34,278 nt of DNA from Thauera sp. (GTDB lineage: Bacteria; Pseudomonadota; Gammaproteobacteria; Burkholderiales; Rhodocyclaceae): contig JAFLDS010000030.1 in the NCBI GenBank assembly GCA_017302295.1, forward strand, positions 1 to 34,278, written 5' to 3'. This document shows, piece after piece, positions 24,572 through 33,741 of the stretch. Within the stretch, counting starts at the first letter, position 1; every line of letters begins with the position of its first letter. The notes under the pieces were generated by a model. The model saw only the letters and a list, made by a program, of their open reading frames with translations. It searched no databases and had not been told where the DNA came from. A program made the position numbers and the translations under genes.

Positions 24572-25846
24572 TTAGCGACCGCCGGCCTGCAGCGTCTGCA
24601 GCGAGACGTCCGTTTCCTTCACGCCGGCCGGGTTGGTTTTCCACGACGAGGTGTCGATCAGCGACACCGTGGCGTGGTTGCGCTGGAAGTCGATCACCGC
24701 GCCACCTGCGGTGCGGATGTCGAGGAAGCCGTCCTCACCCTTGCCCGGGTAGGAATGCCATTCCATGAACTTCCAGAACTCGCCCTTGCGGTTGTAAGCC
24801 TCGCCGTAGTGGATGCGCGGGAATTTGGTATCCACGTAGATGATCTTCTTGCTGTACGGGTGCTCGGACGGCGTGGTCGCCTCGACCACATACACCTCGC
24901 GCGGCTCGAAGTTGTTGTTGTTCATGTTCCAGTACGGGGGCTTGTTCTCCAGCACCGGATACTTCTCGTCACCCGACTTGCCCTTGTTGTTCCACAGCGG
25001 GTACTTGCTGTGCATGACGGCGAGCACATGGCGCTTGCCGAGCAGCTTGTAGCCGGTGTACCAGCACGGACGAGCATTGAAGATGTCGAGATCGTCCTGC
25101 AGCTGATCGGACGAGCCCACCGGGTCCATCCAGGCGCCGCCCGACAGACGGCGCACGCGGCGCACCGCCGGCACATAGGCCCACACGTCATTCACCTTGG
25201 CCGAGTCGTACTGGATGGTGAAGGTGCCCAGCCCCTTCATGTCCGACGGCGACTTGAAGTACAGCAGCTGGCGGCCGCGCTCGGTGCCGTCGCCCTGCGT
25301 GTGCTCGCCGTTCAGACGCCCCTTCATCGAGTAGCGGCTGAACTCGGCGATCGGCTCGGCGTGGATGCCCTTCTCGCCGTCGATCAGCACCTGGGTGTAG
25401 AAGGGGACGATGGCGACATCGCCCAGCAGCTGGCCGAGGTGCCAGTTCCACACGATCTTCTCGGCGGCCTGCGGATCTTTCATGTCGATGTTGGGGAAGG
25501 GCTGCCCGGCCGTCCAGCCGTCGATCTGACAGGTTTCCGAGTTGATCTTTGTCTTGCCGGCGTTGGCCTGCGAAGCCTTCAGCCAGCTCGGGTCGAGCGG
25601 CACTTCCTTCGATTTGGCGAGCGGCAGCTTCCAGCCGTTGTTGCGGATGCGCCATTCCATCTTCTCGGTCAGCAGGCTGCTGATCTTGTGACCTTCGAAG
25701 GTGTCGTCCTTGATCTTGTCGATGTTCTCAGCCGAGATCACGGTGCCGGCCGGCAGCTCGGCCGCGTGTGCGGTGAAGGGGGCGAAGACGGACAGCGCGA
25801 GCGCGGCAGCGATGGTGCCGAGCAGGGGTTTGCGGATTTTTGCCAT
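24572..25846 (-). CDS. DUF1329 exported protein
   Basis: This is a 424-residue protein with a clear signal peptide (KIRKPLLGTIAAALALSV, ending AHAAELP at about residue 30) and no lipobox cysteine, so it is likely periplasmic. DUF1329 is recognised by the PAGTVISAENIDKIKDD start, the EYDSA-like IQYDSAKVNDVWAYVPAVRR segment, RRLSGGAWMDP and the C-terminal ...SYPGKGEDGF region. The fold is related to LolA/LolB-type hydrophobic-ligand carriers. It lies 19 nt after the DUF1302 gene, and the pair is found together across many proteobacteria that degrade hydrophobic compounds, with MMPL and Ycf48-like genes as here. A role in moving a lipid or hydrophobic substrate through the envelope is inference. 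Confidence 0.9.
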   Translation of the reverse strand: MAKIRKPLLGTIAAALALSVFAPFTAHAAELPAGTVISAENIDKIKDDTFEGHKISSLLTEKMEWRIRNNGWKLPLAKSKEVPLDPSWLKASQANAGKTKINSETCQIDGWTAGQPFPNIDMKDPQAAEKIVWNWHLGQLLGDVAIVPFYTQVLIDGEKGIHAEPIAEFSRYSMKGRLNGEHTQGDGTERGRQLLYFKSPSDMKGLGTFTIQYDSAKVNDVWAYVPAVRRVRRLSGGAWMDPVGSSDQLQDDLDIFNARPCWYTGYKLLGKRHVLAVMHSKYPLWNNKGKSGDEKYPVLENKPPYWNMNNNNFEPREVYVVEATTPSEHPYSKKIIYVDTKFPRIHYGEAYNRKGEFWKFMEWHSYPGKGEDGFLDIRTAGGAVIDFQRNHATVSLIDTSSWKTNPAGVKETDVSLQTLQAGGR

Positions 25847-25865
25847 GTCATGAACTCCGGAGGGG

Positions 25866-27500
25866 TCAGAAGAGGTAGGTCAGGCTGGTGTACAGCTGGT
25901 CACGCTTGTGGAAGTAGCCGAACAGGCTCTGGCTGTCACAGGAGGCAGCCTTGCCGATCATGCCGTTGCAGTTCTTGCTCTCGCGCACGTCGTCGTTCCA
26001 GAACTTGTCGTACTCGACCTTCCAGCGCCAGTTCTTGGCCAGCTCGAAGGTCACCGACGGCACGATGAAGCCGCCGCCGTAGCTCAGGTCGGCGCCCACC
26101 ACCAGGTTGGGCTTGATACGGCCGTTGTCGTAGCTCAGGTCGAAGATGCCGGTGAGCAGGAAGGAGTGCTCGTTGGTGCGCTGGCCGGAGCCCACGGCGT
26201 TGAGCAGGCGCTCGTCCTTGTCGTAGTCCTGCACCCATTTGTCGAACAGCTGCACCGAGAAGAACATCGGCTTTTCCGTGCCCAGCCATTGCTGGGTGGC
26301 GGCGATGTTCTTGTCCATGCGCAGCATCCACGCCAGGATGTCCTTCTTCTTGATGCCGTCGAAGCCCGGCGCGACCGCGGCGCTGAGCGGGCCGCCTCCA
26401 CCCGGAAGGATGAACTGATAGGGCGCGTCCTTGATGTAGGCCACCTCGGCGCTGAACACCGCGTCGGCCAGGCCGGAATAACCGCTCGCCGTGGCACCGA
26501 AGATGTCCACCGTGGGGTAGATCAGTTCGCCCGCGGCGCCGATGCTGTCCGCGCGGCCCAGCGTCTTCACGCCCGACGGCACGCCCGGCAGGCCGAACAG
26601 CTTCAGGTTGCTCGAGGCGTTGAGCATCGGGCTGGTCCAGTAGCTCTTCAGGTAGGACACCGAGTAGTTGATGTCCTTGGCGAGGCCGGTCCAGCGGATG
26701 CCGCCGGTCACGTCGCGCGCGTCGCCTTCGCTGTTGCGGAAGTTGTACGGGTCGATGTTGCGGAAGTCGATGCCGGCGGTCGATTGCGTGGACCAGCGGC
26801 TGCCGTAGATGTCGAACTCGGTGCCGATGTCCGACTTGCGATCCCAGCCCGGGCGCACGAACATTTCCACGCCGCCGTCGAGCTCGGGCACGTCGATGTT
26901 CAACTTGGCCATGATATTGGCCTTGCGCAGTTCCTCGTTCGCCGGCTCGAGGAAGGAGCGCCAGGTGTAGTCGAAGCCGTGCACCAGGTCGTTGGCGGCG
27001 AAGAAGTCGGTCTCGCCCCACACGATCTGCTGCTTGCCCAGGCGCAGGCGGGCACGCTCGCCGACGGGGAAGTCGACGTACAGCTCGCGGATCACGTCGC
27101 TGATGTCGTTCTTGTTGTAGAGATCCATGAGGTCGCCACGGCCGTCCGCCTCGCCGTAGTTGTTCGCGCCCATCTTCTCGAGGTGCTTCAGGAAGGCGGT
27201 CTTGGGCTCGCCGACCAGGCGCAGCTTGGCCACCACCGAGACGTCGCTGGTAGGTGCCCAGTCGAGGTTCACACGCGCGGTGGTGCGCGCCATCGACAGC
27301 TTGCCGCGGTCGTTGTAGTCGGGCGTGTCCTGCCAGTTCATGGTGTTGAACGACAGCTCCTGCTTCAGGAAGCCGTCCACCTTGAGCTCGCCGACGCCCT
27401 CGGCCTGCACGCTGTGGCCAGCCGCCACCCACATCGCCGCGACGGCGATCCGGGTCAGCCGGGGTGAGAGATGCAGACCCTTCGTTCTTCCGCTTGTCAT
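25866..27500 (-). CDS. DUF1302 outer-membrane beta-barrel-like protein
   Basis: This is a 544-residue protein starting at 27500 after AGGAGC. The signal peptide covers about residues 1-33 (PRLTRIAVAAMWVAAG then VQAEG). The mature part is rich in aromatic and polar alternating strands (for example LRLGKQQIVWGETDFFAANDLV and WRWKVEYDKFWND), typical of an outer-membrane barrel, and ends in LYTSLTYLF with the C-terminal phenylalanine expected for BAM-inserted barrels. DUF1302 proteins are always seen with DUF1329 partners. The proposed role is an outer-membrane port for a hydrophobic substrate, working with the periplasmic DUF1329 carrier and the inner-membrane MMPL protein encoded upstream. The substrate is unknown. 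Confidence 0.9.
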   Translation of the reverse strand: MTSGRTKGLHLSPRLTRIAVAAMWVAAGHSVQAEGVGELKVDGFLKQELSFNTMNWQDTPDYNDRGKLSMARTTARVNLDWAPTSDVSVVAKLRLVGEPKTAFLKHLEKMGANNYGEADGRGDLMDLYNKNDISDVIRELYVDFPVGERARLRLGKQQIVWGETDFFAANDLVHGFDYTWRSFLEPANEELRKANIMAKLNIDVPELDGGVEMFVRPGWDRKSDIGTEFDIYGSRWSTQSTAGIDFRNIDPYNFRNSEGDARDVTGGIRWTGLAKDINYSVSYLKSYWTSPMLNASSNLKLFGLPGVPSGVKTLGRADSIGAAGELIYPTVDIFGATASGYSGLADAVFSAEVAYIKDAPYQFILPGGGGPLSAAVAPGFDGIKKKDILAWMLRMDKNIAATQQWLGTEKPMFFSVQLFDKWVQDYDKDERLLNAVGSGQRTNEHSFLLTGIFDLSYDNGRIKPNLVVGADLSYGGGFIVPSVTFELAKNWRWKVEYDKFWNDDVRESKNCNGMIGKAASCDSQSLFGYFHKRDQLYTSLTYLF

Positions 27501-27591
27501 TGTTTGCTCCTGGGTTGCTGGGGATGGCGCCGGATTTCCGGCTGATTGAAGAATCGGTGGCTGGCGGACGCCCCCGCGCCCGCCACACCGG

Positions 27592-29964
27592 TCAGGCTTG
27601 CTGCAGACGGGGGGCGATGGCGCCGAGCACGGCGGCATCCTTGCGACCGAAGATGAAGTCGGGCCGGAACACGTAGATCACCGAGGGCATCACGAACAGC
27701 GCCGAAGCCGCCGAGACGCCGAGCCAGATCGACATCAGCAGGCCCATTTCGGCCTGGAAGCGCAGCGACGACGCCCACCACAGCAGGGTGCTGAGGATCA
27801 GCACGCTGGCGGTGACGAGCACGCCCATGCCGGCCGAGTGCATGGCGGTGCGGATCGCGCCTTCGGGCGTGTTGCCGATGGCGATCTCTTCCTTGATGCG
27901 GTCGGCGACGTAGAAGGCGTAGTCGACGCCGAGGCCGATGCCGAGCGCGGCCACCGGCACGGTGTTGATGCTCATGCCGATGCCTTTCCACGCCATGAAG
28001 GCGAAGGTGAGCGTGTTGGAGATGATCACCGGCACCATGAACAGCATCCCGGCCACGGTGGAGCGATAGACGAGGGTGCAGATGATCATCAGCACCAGCA
28101 GCGCGAGCGCCACGCCCTCGATCTGGCTGGCGAGGATGACCTCGTTCATCGCCGCGGTGATGCCGATCAGGCCGCCGGCGAGCTGCCACTGGCCTTCGGC
28201 CAACGGGTTGGCGGCGATGAACTCCTTGACGCGCGACATCGCGGTGCGGATGGTCTCGCCCTGGCGGTCGCGGAACATCAGCGTGATCGAGCCATTGGCG
28301 GCCTGGCCGTCGACGAAGCGGTCCATGTCGCCCGGCTCGGACACCGATTCCAGGATCGCCATCAGGCTGCCATTGACGGCGGCGGTGGCGCCCAGCTCCT
28401 CGTAGCGCGGATTGCCCTCGCGCAGCGTACGGTTGAGCACCGGCACCACGTCGGCGATGGACATCGAACCGCCGATCTCGGGCTGCACCTCCATGAAACG
28501 CTGGAAGCGGTTCATCGCCTGCAGCGTGTCGTTGCTCTTGACCAGGCCTTCCTTGCCGTCCTCGCCCACCACCACGAACATGCGGTCGACGCCGTCGAAG
28601 CGGTTGTTGATCGCGGTGGAGTCGCGGTTGTAGGTCGCTTCCGGCCACAGGATGGGCGAGCCCGGGTTGGCGTCGCCCACCTTCAGCTTGAAGGCGTACC
28701 AGCCCGAACCGGACAGCACCAGCACGCTGCACACGATGACGACGTAGCGGAAGCGCGACAGCGCCATCCACAGACCGAAGTCGAGCACCTTGCGCAGGAG
28801 CGGCGTGAAGTCGAGTCCGTGCGCGTAGCCATGCGGATTGCGGATCCACGACAGCATCACCGGGGTCAGGATCACCGCGCTGATGGTCAGCGTCATCACC
28901 CACACCACCGCGAGCAGGGTGAGCTTCTGCAGCATCGGGATCGGGCTCAGCGCGACCACCGCCATGCACGCCGCGTCGGCGACAACGCCCACCATGCCGG
29001 GACGGAACAGGTCGGCGAGCGCGATGCGCGCGGCCTGGCGCGAGGTCTCCATGCCGTCGGCGATATGGCCCAGCTCGTCGTCGAAGCGGTTGACGATCTG
29101 CACCGAGTGCGACACCGCCCGCGAAGTGATCAGCATCGCCACCACGATCACCAGCGGCTCGAAATGGATGCCGAGGAGGTTGCAGATGCCCAGCGCCCAG
29201 ATCGCGCTAACGACGCCGGCGAGCAGCGGCAACACGACGCCGCGGGCGGTGCGCAGGAGCATGAACAGCATCACCAACGTCAGCGCCAGCGCGATCGCCA
29301 CCAGCTTCAGCGTCTCGGGCAGGTAGTGCTCGACCCAGCCATAGAGAATGGGCGCACCGACCACGCGCACGCCCACGCGCTCGTCCTCGACCTTGGCGAC
29401 CAGCGCGTTGATCTCGTCGAACACCTTGGTGTAGTCCACCTCGCGGTCGATGAAGTCGACCGTGATCAGCGTCGCCTGCAGGTCCTTCGACACATAGGGG
29501 CCATATACCAGCGGGTTGCGCAGCACCGCCTGCTTGAGCTCGGCGAGCTCCTCGGCGTTGGCGGGCAGGTCGGGCCACATCAGCGGCCGCGTCTCGATGC
29601 CGTCGGTCGAGGCGCGCACTTCCTTCAGCTTCTTCGACGCGAGCGAGATGATCTGGAAGGGATTGACCGCCGAAACTTCACGCAGCCCGAGGGTGAGGGT
29701 CCTGACCTTCTCCAGCACCACGGGATCGAAGATGTCGCCCTTGTCGACCTCGAGCATGATGGTGACCATGTTCGAGCCGCCGAAGGTGTCCTTGAACTTC
29801 TGGTGGGTTTTCACGTACTCGTGGCGCGAGGGCAGCATGTCCTCGAACACGGTGCGCACCTCGATGTGCAGCGCGAACCAGCTCAGCAGCACGGTCAGCA
29901 GGGCGATGACGCCCGCCACCGGCCCGCGCCGGCGAATGCAGAAGGCGGCGATTCTTTCGATCAT
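27592..29964 (-). CDS. MMPL/RND-family inner-membrane transporter
   Basis: This is a 790-residue RND-superfamily protein of the MMPL type. One membrane helix lies near residues 15-33, followed by a large periplasmic domain (to about 205), a five-to-six-helix bundle (about 210-390), a second helix near 400-425, a second periplasmic domain (about 430-620) and a final bundle (620-780) with GLGVDYAFYVADR. Two-fold internal repetition is the family hallmark. MMPL proteins move lipids and other hydrophobic molecules using the proton gradient. The gene lies 68 nt after the Ycf48-like gene and 91 nt before DUF1302, all on one strand. The combined set suggests trans-envelope transport; direction and cargo are not known. 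Confidence 0.92.
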   Translation of the reverse strand: MIERIAAFCIRRRGPVAGVIALLTVLLSWFALHIEVRTVFEDMLPSRHEYVKTHQKFKDTFGGSNMVTIMLEVDKGDIFDPVVLEKVRTLTLGLREVSAVNPFQIISLASKKLKEVRASTDGIETRPLMWPDLPANAEELAELKQAVLRNPLVYGPYVSKDLQATLITVDFIDREVDYTKVFDEINALVAKVEDERVGVRVVGAPILYGWVEHYLPETLKLVAIALALTLVMLFMLLRTARGVVLPLLAGVVSAIWALGICNLLGIHFEPLVIVVAMLITSRAVSHSVQIVNRFDDELGHIADGMETSRQAARIALADLFRPGMVGVVADAACMAVVALSPIPMLQKLTLLAVVWVMTLTISAVILTPVMLSWIRNPHGYAHGLDFTPLLRKVLDFGLWMALSRFRYVVIVCSVLVLSGSGWYAFKLKVGDANPGSPILWPEATYNRDSTAINNRFDGVDRMFVVVGEDGKEGLVKSNDTLQAMNRFQRFMEVQPEIGGSMSIADVVPVLNRTLREGNPRYEELGATAAVNGSLMAILESVSEPGDMDRFVDGQAANGSITLMFRDRQGETIRTAMSRVKEFIAANPLAEGQWQLAGGLIGITAAMNEVILASQIEGVALALLVLMIICTLVYRSTVAGMLFMVPVIISNTLTFAFMAWKGIGMSINTVPVAALGIGLGVDYAFYVADRIKEEIAIGNTPEGAIRTAMHSAGMGVLVTASVLILSTLLWWASSLRFQAEMGLLMSIWLGVSAASALFVMPSVIYVFRPDFIFGRKDAAVLGAIAPRLQQA

Positions 29965-30033
29965 GGTGTGGAATCTCTGAAGGGGAATGGATTGCCGATG
30001 CTTGCGCGGTCGTGGTCAGCGGCCCGCCGAGGC

Positions 30034-31104
30034 TCAGTGGCCCGCCAGGGCGGCCCAGCGCTGGCCGTCCCAGCGGCCGATGTTGGCGCCGGCGAACCAG
30101 GCGTCCTTGCCGGCGGGCAGCACGCGGGTGTGCCAGGCGAGGTCGCGCTCATCGACGCGGCCGGCACGCCAGCCGGCGGCATCGGCCGCCGCCGTGACCC
30201 AGCTGCCGAGCGCGCCCGCACCCAGCCAGCGCTGGTTGGCCTCGTCCCAGGCAATGTCGAAGAGGTGGGCCTGGGCGCCGGACTCGGCGCGCTGCCAGCT
30301 CGCGCCGCCATCGCGCGACACCAGCACCACCCCCTCGAGGCCGACGGCGACGCCCTCGTTCGCATTGCGGAAGGCCACCGCCATCAGCGAGCTTTCGACG
30401 CCTGAAGCAGGCTCCTGCCAGCTGGCGCCACCATCGGTGCTGCGCAGGATGCGGCCGAACTCGCCCACCGCCACCACCTGTCCCTCCGCCAGCAGGGCCG
30501 CGTCGTTCCAGGCCACGTCTTCCTCGTCGCGCAGGCGCGACCAGGTGGCGCCGAAGTCAGTGCTCTGCAGCAGCGCGCCCATCTCGCCGGTGGCGACCGC
30601 ACGGCCGCCAGTGGCGACGCGAACCCGGGTCAGCTTGTTGGCCACCTCCGAACGCGGAATGCCGTCGACCTTCGTCCAGCGCTTGCCGCCGTCGGCGGTG
30701 GTGAGGACGACGCCGTCATTGCCGACGGCGACCGCGCGCTGCGCATCCCACACCGCGATGTCCTGCAGCGTCTGATCGGTCGGCGTGCTCATGCGCTCGA
30801 TGCGGCCGTCGGCGCCGATCGACACGATCTTGCCGCTGGAGCCGGCCACCCAGATGCCGCCCGCCGGTGCCGCAGCCAGCCCGAAGAAGTGATCGCGGCG
30901 CTCGATCACCGGCGGCTGCACGGTGCCGCCGACGGGCTGCGGCTTGATGAATAGGCCGGCCCACAGCAGGCCGCCGATGATGAGCCAGGGCACGCAGGAG
31001 ACGGCGACCTTGATCAGCTTGTGCAGCGGGCCCGTCGCGGGCGCCGCGGCAAGGGCCACCTGGGGCGCAAGCGCCTGCTCGGCGGCGGAGGAAATGCGAT
31101 CCAT
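30034..31104 (-). CDS. Ycf48-like beta-propeller protein, membrane-anchored
   Basis: This is a 356-residue protein with one N-terminal membrane anchor (about residues 31-53, VAVSCVPWLIIGGLLWAG) and a beta-propeller of BNR/Asp-box repeats: TADGGKRWTKV, STDFGATWSRL, STDGGASWQEP and SRDGGASWQRA. This resembles the photosystem II assembly factor Ycf48, but the organism shows no sign of photosynthesis. In non-phototrophs such proteins commonly accompany MMPL, DUF1302 and DUF1329 genes, as here, and probably act as an assembly or docking partner for the transporter. It is the first gene of the - strand operon and divergent from the StyA-like gene. The 299-nt gap between them carries an FNR-type box. 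Confidence 0.88.
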   Translation of the reverse strand: MDRISSAAEQALAPQVALAAAPATGPLHKLIKVAVSCVPWLIIGGLLWAGLFIKPQPVGGTVQPPVIERRDHFFGLAAAPAGGIWVAGSSGKIVSIGADGRIERMSTPTDQTLQDIAVWDAQRAVAVGNDGVVLTTADGGKRWTKVDGIPRSEVANKLTRVRVATGGRAVATGEMGALLQSTDFGATWSRLRDEEDVAWNDAALLAEGQVVAVGEFGRILRSTDGGASWQEPASGVESSLMAVAFRNANEGVAVGLEGVVLVSRDGGASWQRAESGAQAHLFDIAWDEANQRWLGAGALGSWVTAAADAAGWRAGRVDERDLAWHTRVLPAGKDAWFAGANIGRWDGQRWAALAGH

Positions 31105-31152
31105 ATCTCGACTGTCCGGTTGGGTGACGGAGACCCGCTGCTACGGGTCGCC

Positions 31153-31166
31153 TTGACATGGATCAA
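31153..31166. promoter_or_regulatory. FNR/ANR/DNR-type box candidate
   Basis: TTGACATGGATCAA matches the FNR-family consensus TTGAT-N4-ATCAA in 9 of 10 defined bases. It lies 48 nt before the Ycf48-like start and about 240 nt before the StyA-like start, so the envelope operon is the likelier target. It suggests oxygen- or nitrogen-oxide-responsive control. The TTGACA within it could instead be a -35, but no -10 fits at 17 nt. Confidence 0.55.
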
Positions 31167-31403
31167 AGCTACGGACCGGACGAAAGTGCGGCTATCCGGC
31201 GAGCGCACCCTCTGTCCTGTGGATGCAGGGGATTGCGCGGCACCGCGCGGCGGGCGAAAGCGCAGCGCGCCCGCGGTCGAAACGCGCGCTGACGGGATAG
31301 CTTTTGCAGTCGCCGCATAGTCGTCCGCTTGCGGCTGCCTGAAATTGAATGCGCCGTCGATGCGGCAAATCGACTCGACCTTCAACAGAGGAGCTTCACC
31401 ACC

Positions 31404-32633
31404 ATGCGCAAGATCACGATCGTCGGCGCCGGCCAGGCGGGCCTGCAACTGGGCATCGGCCTGCTCGCCAAGGGCCAACGGGTGACCATCGTCTCCAACC
31501 GGACCGGGGCGGAAATCGCCGCCGGGAAGGTGCTGTCCAGCCAGTCGATGTACGACATGGCGTTGAGCTGCGAGCGCGAACTCGGCCTGTCCTTCTGGGA
31601 CGACAGCTGCCCGCCGATCGAGGGCGTGCACGTGCGCGTCGGTAAGCCCGAGGCCGGGGTGATGCTCGACTTCCTTTCGCGCATGTCGGCCAACGGCCAG
31701 TCGGTCGACCAGCGCGTGAAGATTCCGCGCTGGATGGACGAGTTCGAGCGGCGCGGCGGCACGCTGGCGATCTCCGATGCCGGCATCGCGGAGGTGGAGG
31801 CCTATGCCGAGACCAGCGACCTGGTGATCCTCGCCACCGGCAAGGGCGAGCTGGGCAAGATGTTCGCCCGCGACGACGCGCGCTGCCAGTTCGACCGCCC
31901 GCAGCGCACCATCGCGCTGACCTACGTGCATGGCATGCAGCCGCGCGAAGACTTCACCGCGCTCAACATCAACCTCAATCCGGGCATCGGCGAGCTCGTC
32001 CACTTCCCCGCGATCACCCACAGCGGCGCCTGCGACATCATCAACCTGGAGGCGATCTGCGACGGCCCGATGGACCGCTGGGCCGAGGTCAGGACGCCGG
32101 CAGAGCACCTGGCGATGACGAAGGCGCTGATCGAGGAATACTTCCCCTGGGATGCGCCGCGCTTCCGGGACATCCGCCTCACCGACGACAACGGCATCCT
32201 CGTCGGCCGCGTCACCCCCACCGTGCGCAAGGGCGTGGGCGCCCTGCCCTCCGGCCGTCCGGTGCTGGGCATGGCCGACGTGATGATCCTCAACGACCCG
32301 ATGACCGGCCAGGGCTCGAACAACGCCAGCAAGGGCGCGAACCTCTACCTGCACGCGATCGAGGCGCGCGGCGACGCCGCCTTTGACAAGGCCTGGATGA
32401 CCGACCTCACCGAGGCCTACTGGGACTATGCGCAGTGGTCGGCGCGCTTCACCAACTGCATGCTCCTTCCGCCGCCGCCGCACGTGCTCAAGCTGCTCGG
32501 CACCTGCCAGCAGCACGTCGGCCTCGCGCACCGCTTCGCCGATGCGTTCAACGATCCGAAGAGCCTGGCCACCTGGTTCTACGATCCGGCCGACGCGGAA
32601 CGGGCGATCGAGGCGTGCATGGCCCCCGCCTGA
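31404..32633 (+). CDS. StyA-like FAD-dependent monooxygenase (group E, styrene/indole type)
   Basis: This is a 409-residue protein starting at an ATG after AGAGGAG. The FAD Rossmann motif is IVGAGQAGLQLGIGL (GAGQAG at residues 8-13). Family-specific stretches recall styrene monooxygenase StyA: LVILATGKGELGKMF, the FAD-phosphate segment NDPMTGQGSNNASKG and the C-terminal ARFTNCMLLPPPPHVLKLL. Group E enzymes epoxidise styrene or oxidise indole and sulfides using FADH2 delivered by a separate reductase (StyB). No reductase gene is in the window, so one must come from elsewhere. Neighbours are an AraC regulator 127 nt downstream and the divergent hydrophobic-transport operon. The actual substrate is open, so the symbol styA is not assigned. 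Confidence 0.88.
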   Translation: MRKITIVGAGQAGLQLGIGLLAKGQRVTIVSNRTGAEIAAGKVLSSQSMYDMALSCERELGLSFWDDSCPPIEGVHVRVGKPEAGVMLDFLSRMSANGQSVDQRVKIPRWMDEFERRGGTLAISDAGIAEVEAYAETSDLVILATGKGELGKMFARDDARCQFDRPQRTIALTYVHGMQPREDFTALNINLNPGIGELVHFPAITHSGACDIINLEAICDGPMDRWAEVRTPAEHLAMTKALIEEYFPWDAPRFRDIRLTDDNGILVGRVTPTVRKGVGALPSGRPVLGMADVMILNDPMTGQGSNNASKGANLYLHAIEARGDAAFDKAWMTDLTEAYWDYAQWSARFTNCMLLPPPPHVLKLLGTCQQHVGLAHRFADAFNDPKSLATWFYDPADAERAIEACMAPA

Positions 32634-32682
32634 CGAAACCCGCCTGACGAAACCCGCCTGACGAAACCCGCCTGACGAAACC
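32627..32682 (+). repeat. Four exact tandem copies of a 14-bp unit spanning a stop codon
   Basis: The unit CGCCTGACGAAACC occurs four times without error at 32627, 32641, 32655 and 32669. The first copy carries the last codons and TGA stop of the StyA-like gene. Because 14 is not a multiple of 3, the copies place TGA in different frames. Replication slippage is the likely origin. Confidence 0.95.
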
Positions 32683-32760
32683 CTGGACAGCGCGCGCAGG
32701 TCCGGCCGATCATCACGACGGCCGGCGCCCTGCGCGTGCCCGGCTTCAGGAGACCGGACC

Positions 32761-33741
32761 ATGTCGGGGCGACGCCTCGAAAACTTCGAACTGCTGCAGT
32801 CCAGCGATCTCGACGAGACGCGACACCTGGTCGCCACCAAGTTCTGCGAGCACCGCCTGGCGTTGCTGCAGACGAGCGGCGCGCTCGCCTATTCCCACCG
32901 CCACGCGCGGCTTGGCGACATCAGTTTCAGCATCATGCGCTACGGCGCCGAGGTCCGGATCGAACCCCGGGAGCTCGGTTCCTTCTATCTGGTGCAGCTC
33001 TCGCTATCAGGCTCGGATCGCCTCGAAGTGGGCGGCCTTGCGCTGCACTGCACCGAAGAGCGCGCCTCGGTCATCTGCCCCGACCAGCCATTCCGCATGC
33101 AGTGGAGCGCGGACTGCTCGAAAGTGGCGCTGCGCATCGAGCGCGAAGCGCTCGAGCGCCATGCCCGCAGCCTGGTGGGCGACGCGCGCTGCCCGCCGCT
33201 GCGTTTCGAGGCCGCCATGGATACCCGCTGCGGCGGCGCGTCCACCTGGGTGAGGACCGTGCATCAGGTGCTGGGCTGCCTGCAGGGCGACCTGGACCTG
33301 CTCGACTCGCCGCTCATCCAGGCGCAGTTCGAACAGCTCATCATGTCGGGCCTGCTCGTGTGGCAGCCCAACTCCTTGAGCGAACTGCTCGGCCGCCCCG
33401 CGCCCGAACCGCTGCCGCGCCCCGTGCGGCTGGCCGAGGACTACATGCAGGCCAACCCCGGCGCCCCGATCACGGTGGAGAGCCTGGCCCAGTTGGCGGG
33501 CGTCAGCGTGCGCACGCTGTACGGCGGCTTTCGCAAGCATCGCGGCGTCACGCCCATGGCCTACCTGCGCAGCCTGCGCATGGAACGGGTGCGCCAAGCC
33601 CTGCTCGACCCGGCGCAGGCTCGCAGCGTCACCGTGCTGGCGACGCGCTGGGGTTTTCTCGAACTCGGGCGATTCGCCGCCGACTACCGCAAGCGCTACG
33701 GCGAGCTGCCGAGCGAGACGTTGAGCCGCGCGCCGCGCTAG
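32761..33741 (+). CDS. AraC-family transcriptional regulator
   Basis: This is a 326-residue protein with an N-terminal cupin-like sensor domain of the AraC-binding type ([20 protein letters not shown], residues about 46-65, and [17 protein letters not shown]) and a C-terminal double helix-turn-helix from about residue 225. The first helix-turn-helix is [21 protein letters not shown], and the second lies around [23 protein letters not shown]. Proteins of this build often control aromatic-compound pathways (XylS/FeaR-like). It follows the StyA-like gene on the same strand after 127 nt including the 14-bp repeats, so that gene and possibly the divergent operon are the likely targets. Its stop overlaps by 4 nt with the convergent M23 peptidase gene. 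Confidence 0.92.
   Translation: MSGRRLENFELLQSSDLDETRHLVATKFCEHRLALLQTSGALAYSHRHARLGDISFSIMRYGAEVRIEPRELGSFYLVQLSLSGSDRLEVGGLALHCTEERASVICPDQPFRMQWSADCSKVALRIEREALERHARSLVGDARCPPLRFEAAMDTRCGGASTWVRTVHQVLGCLQGDLDLLDSPLIQAQFEQLIMSGLLVWQPNSLSELLGRPAPEPLPRPVRLAEDYMQANPGAPITVESLAQLAGVSVRTLYGGFRKHRGVTPMAYLRSLRMERVRQALLDPAQARSVTVLATRWGFLELGRFAADYRKRYGELPSETLSRAPR

Noticed and set aside
30034-31104. Photosynthesis gene (Ycf48 as photosystem II factor)
   Set aside because: Only the beta-propeller is shared. The gene context is the MMPL/DUF1302/DUF1329 transport set, and no phototrophy genes are seen.
32627-32682. 14-bp repeats as a CRISPR array
   Set aside because: The repeats are directly adjacent with no spacers, the unit is too short, and no cas genes are present.
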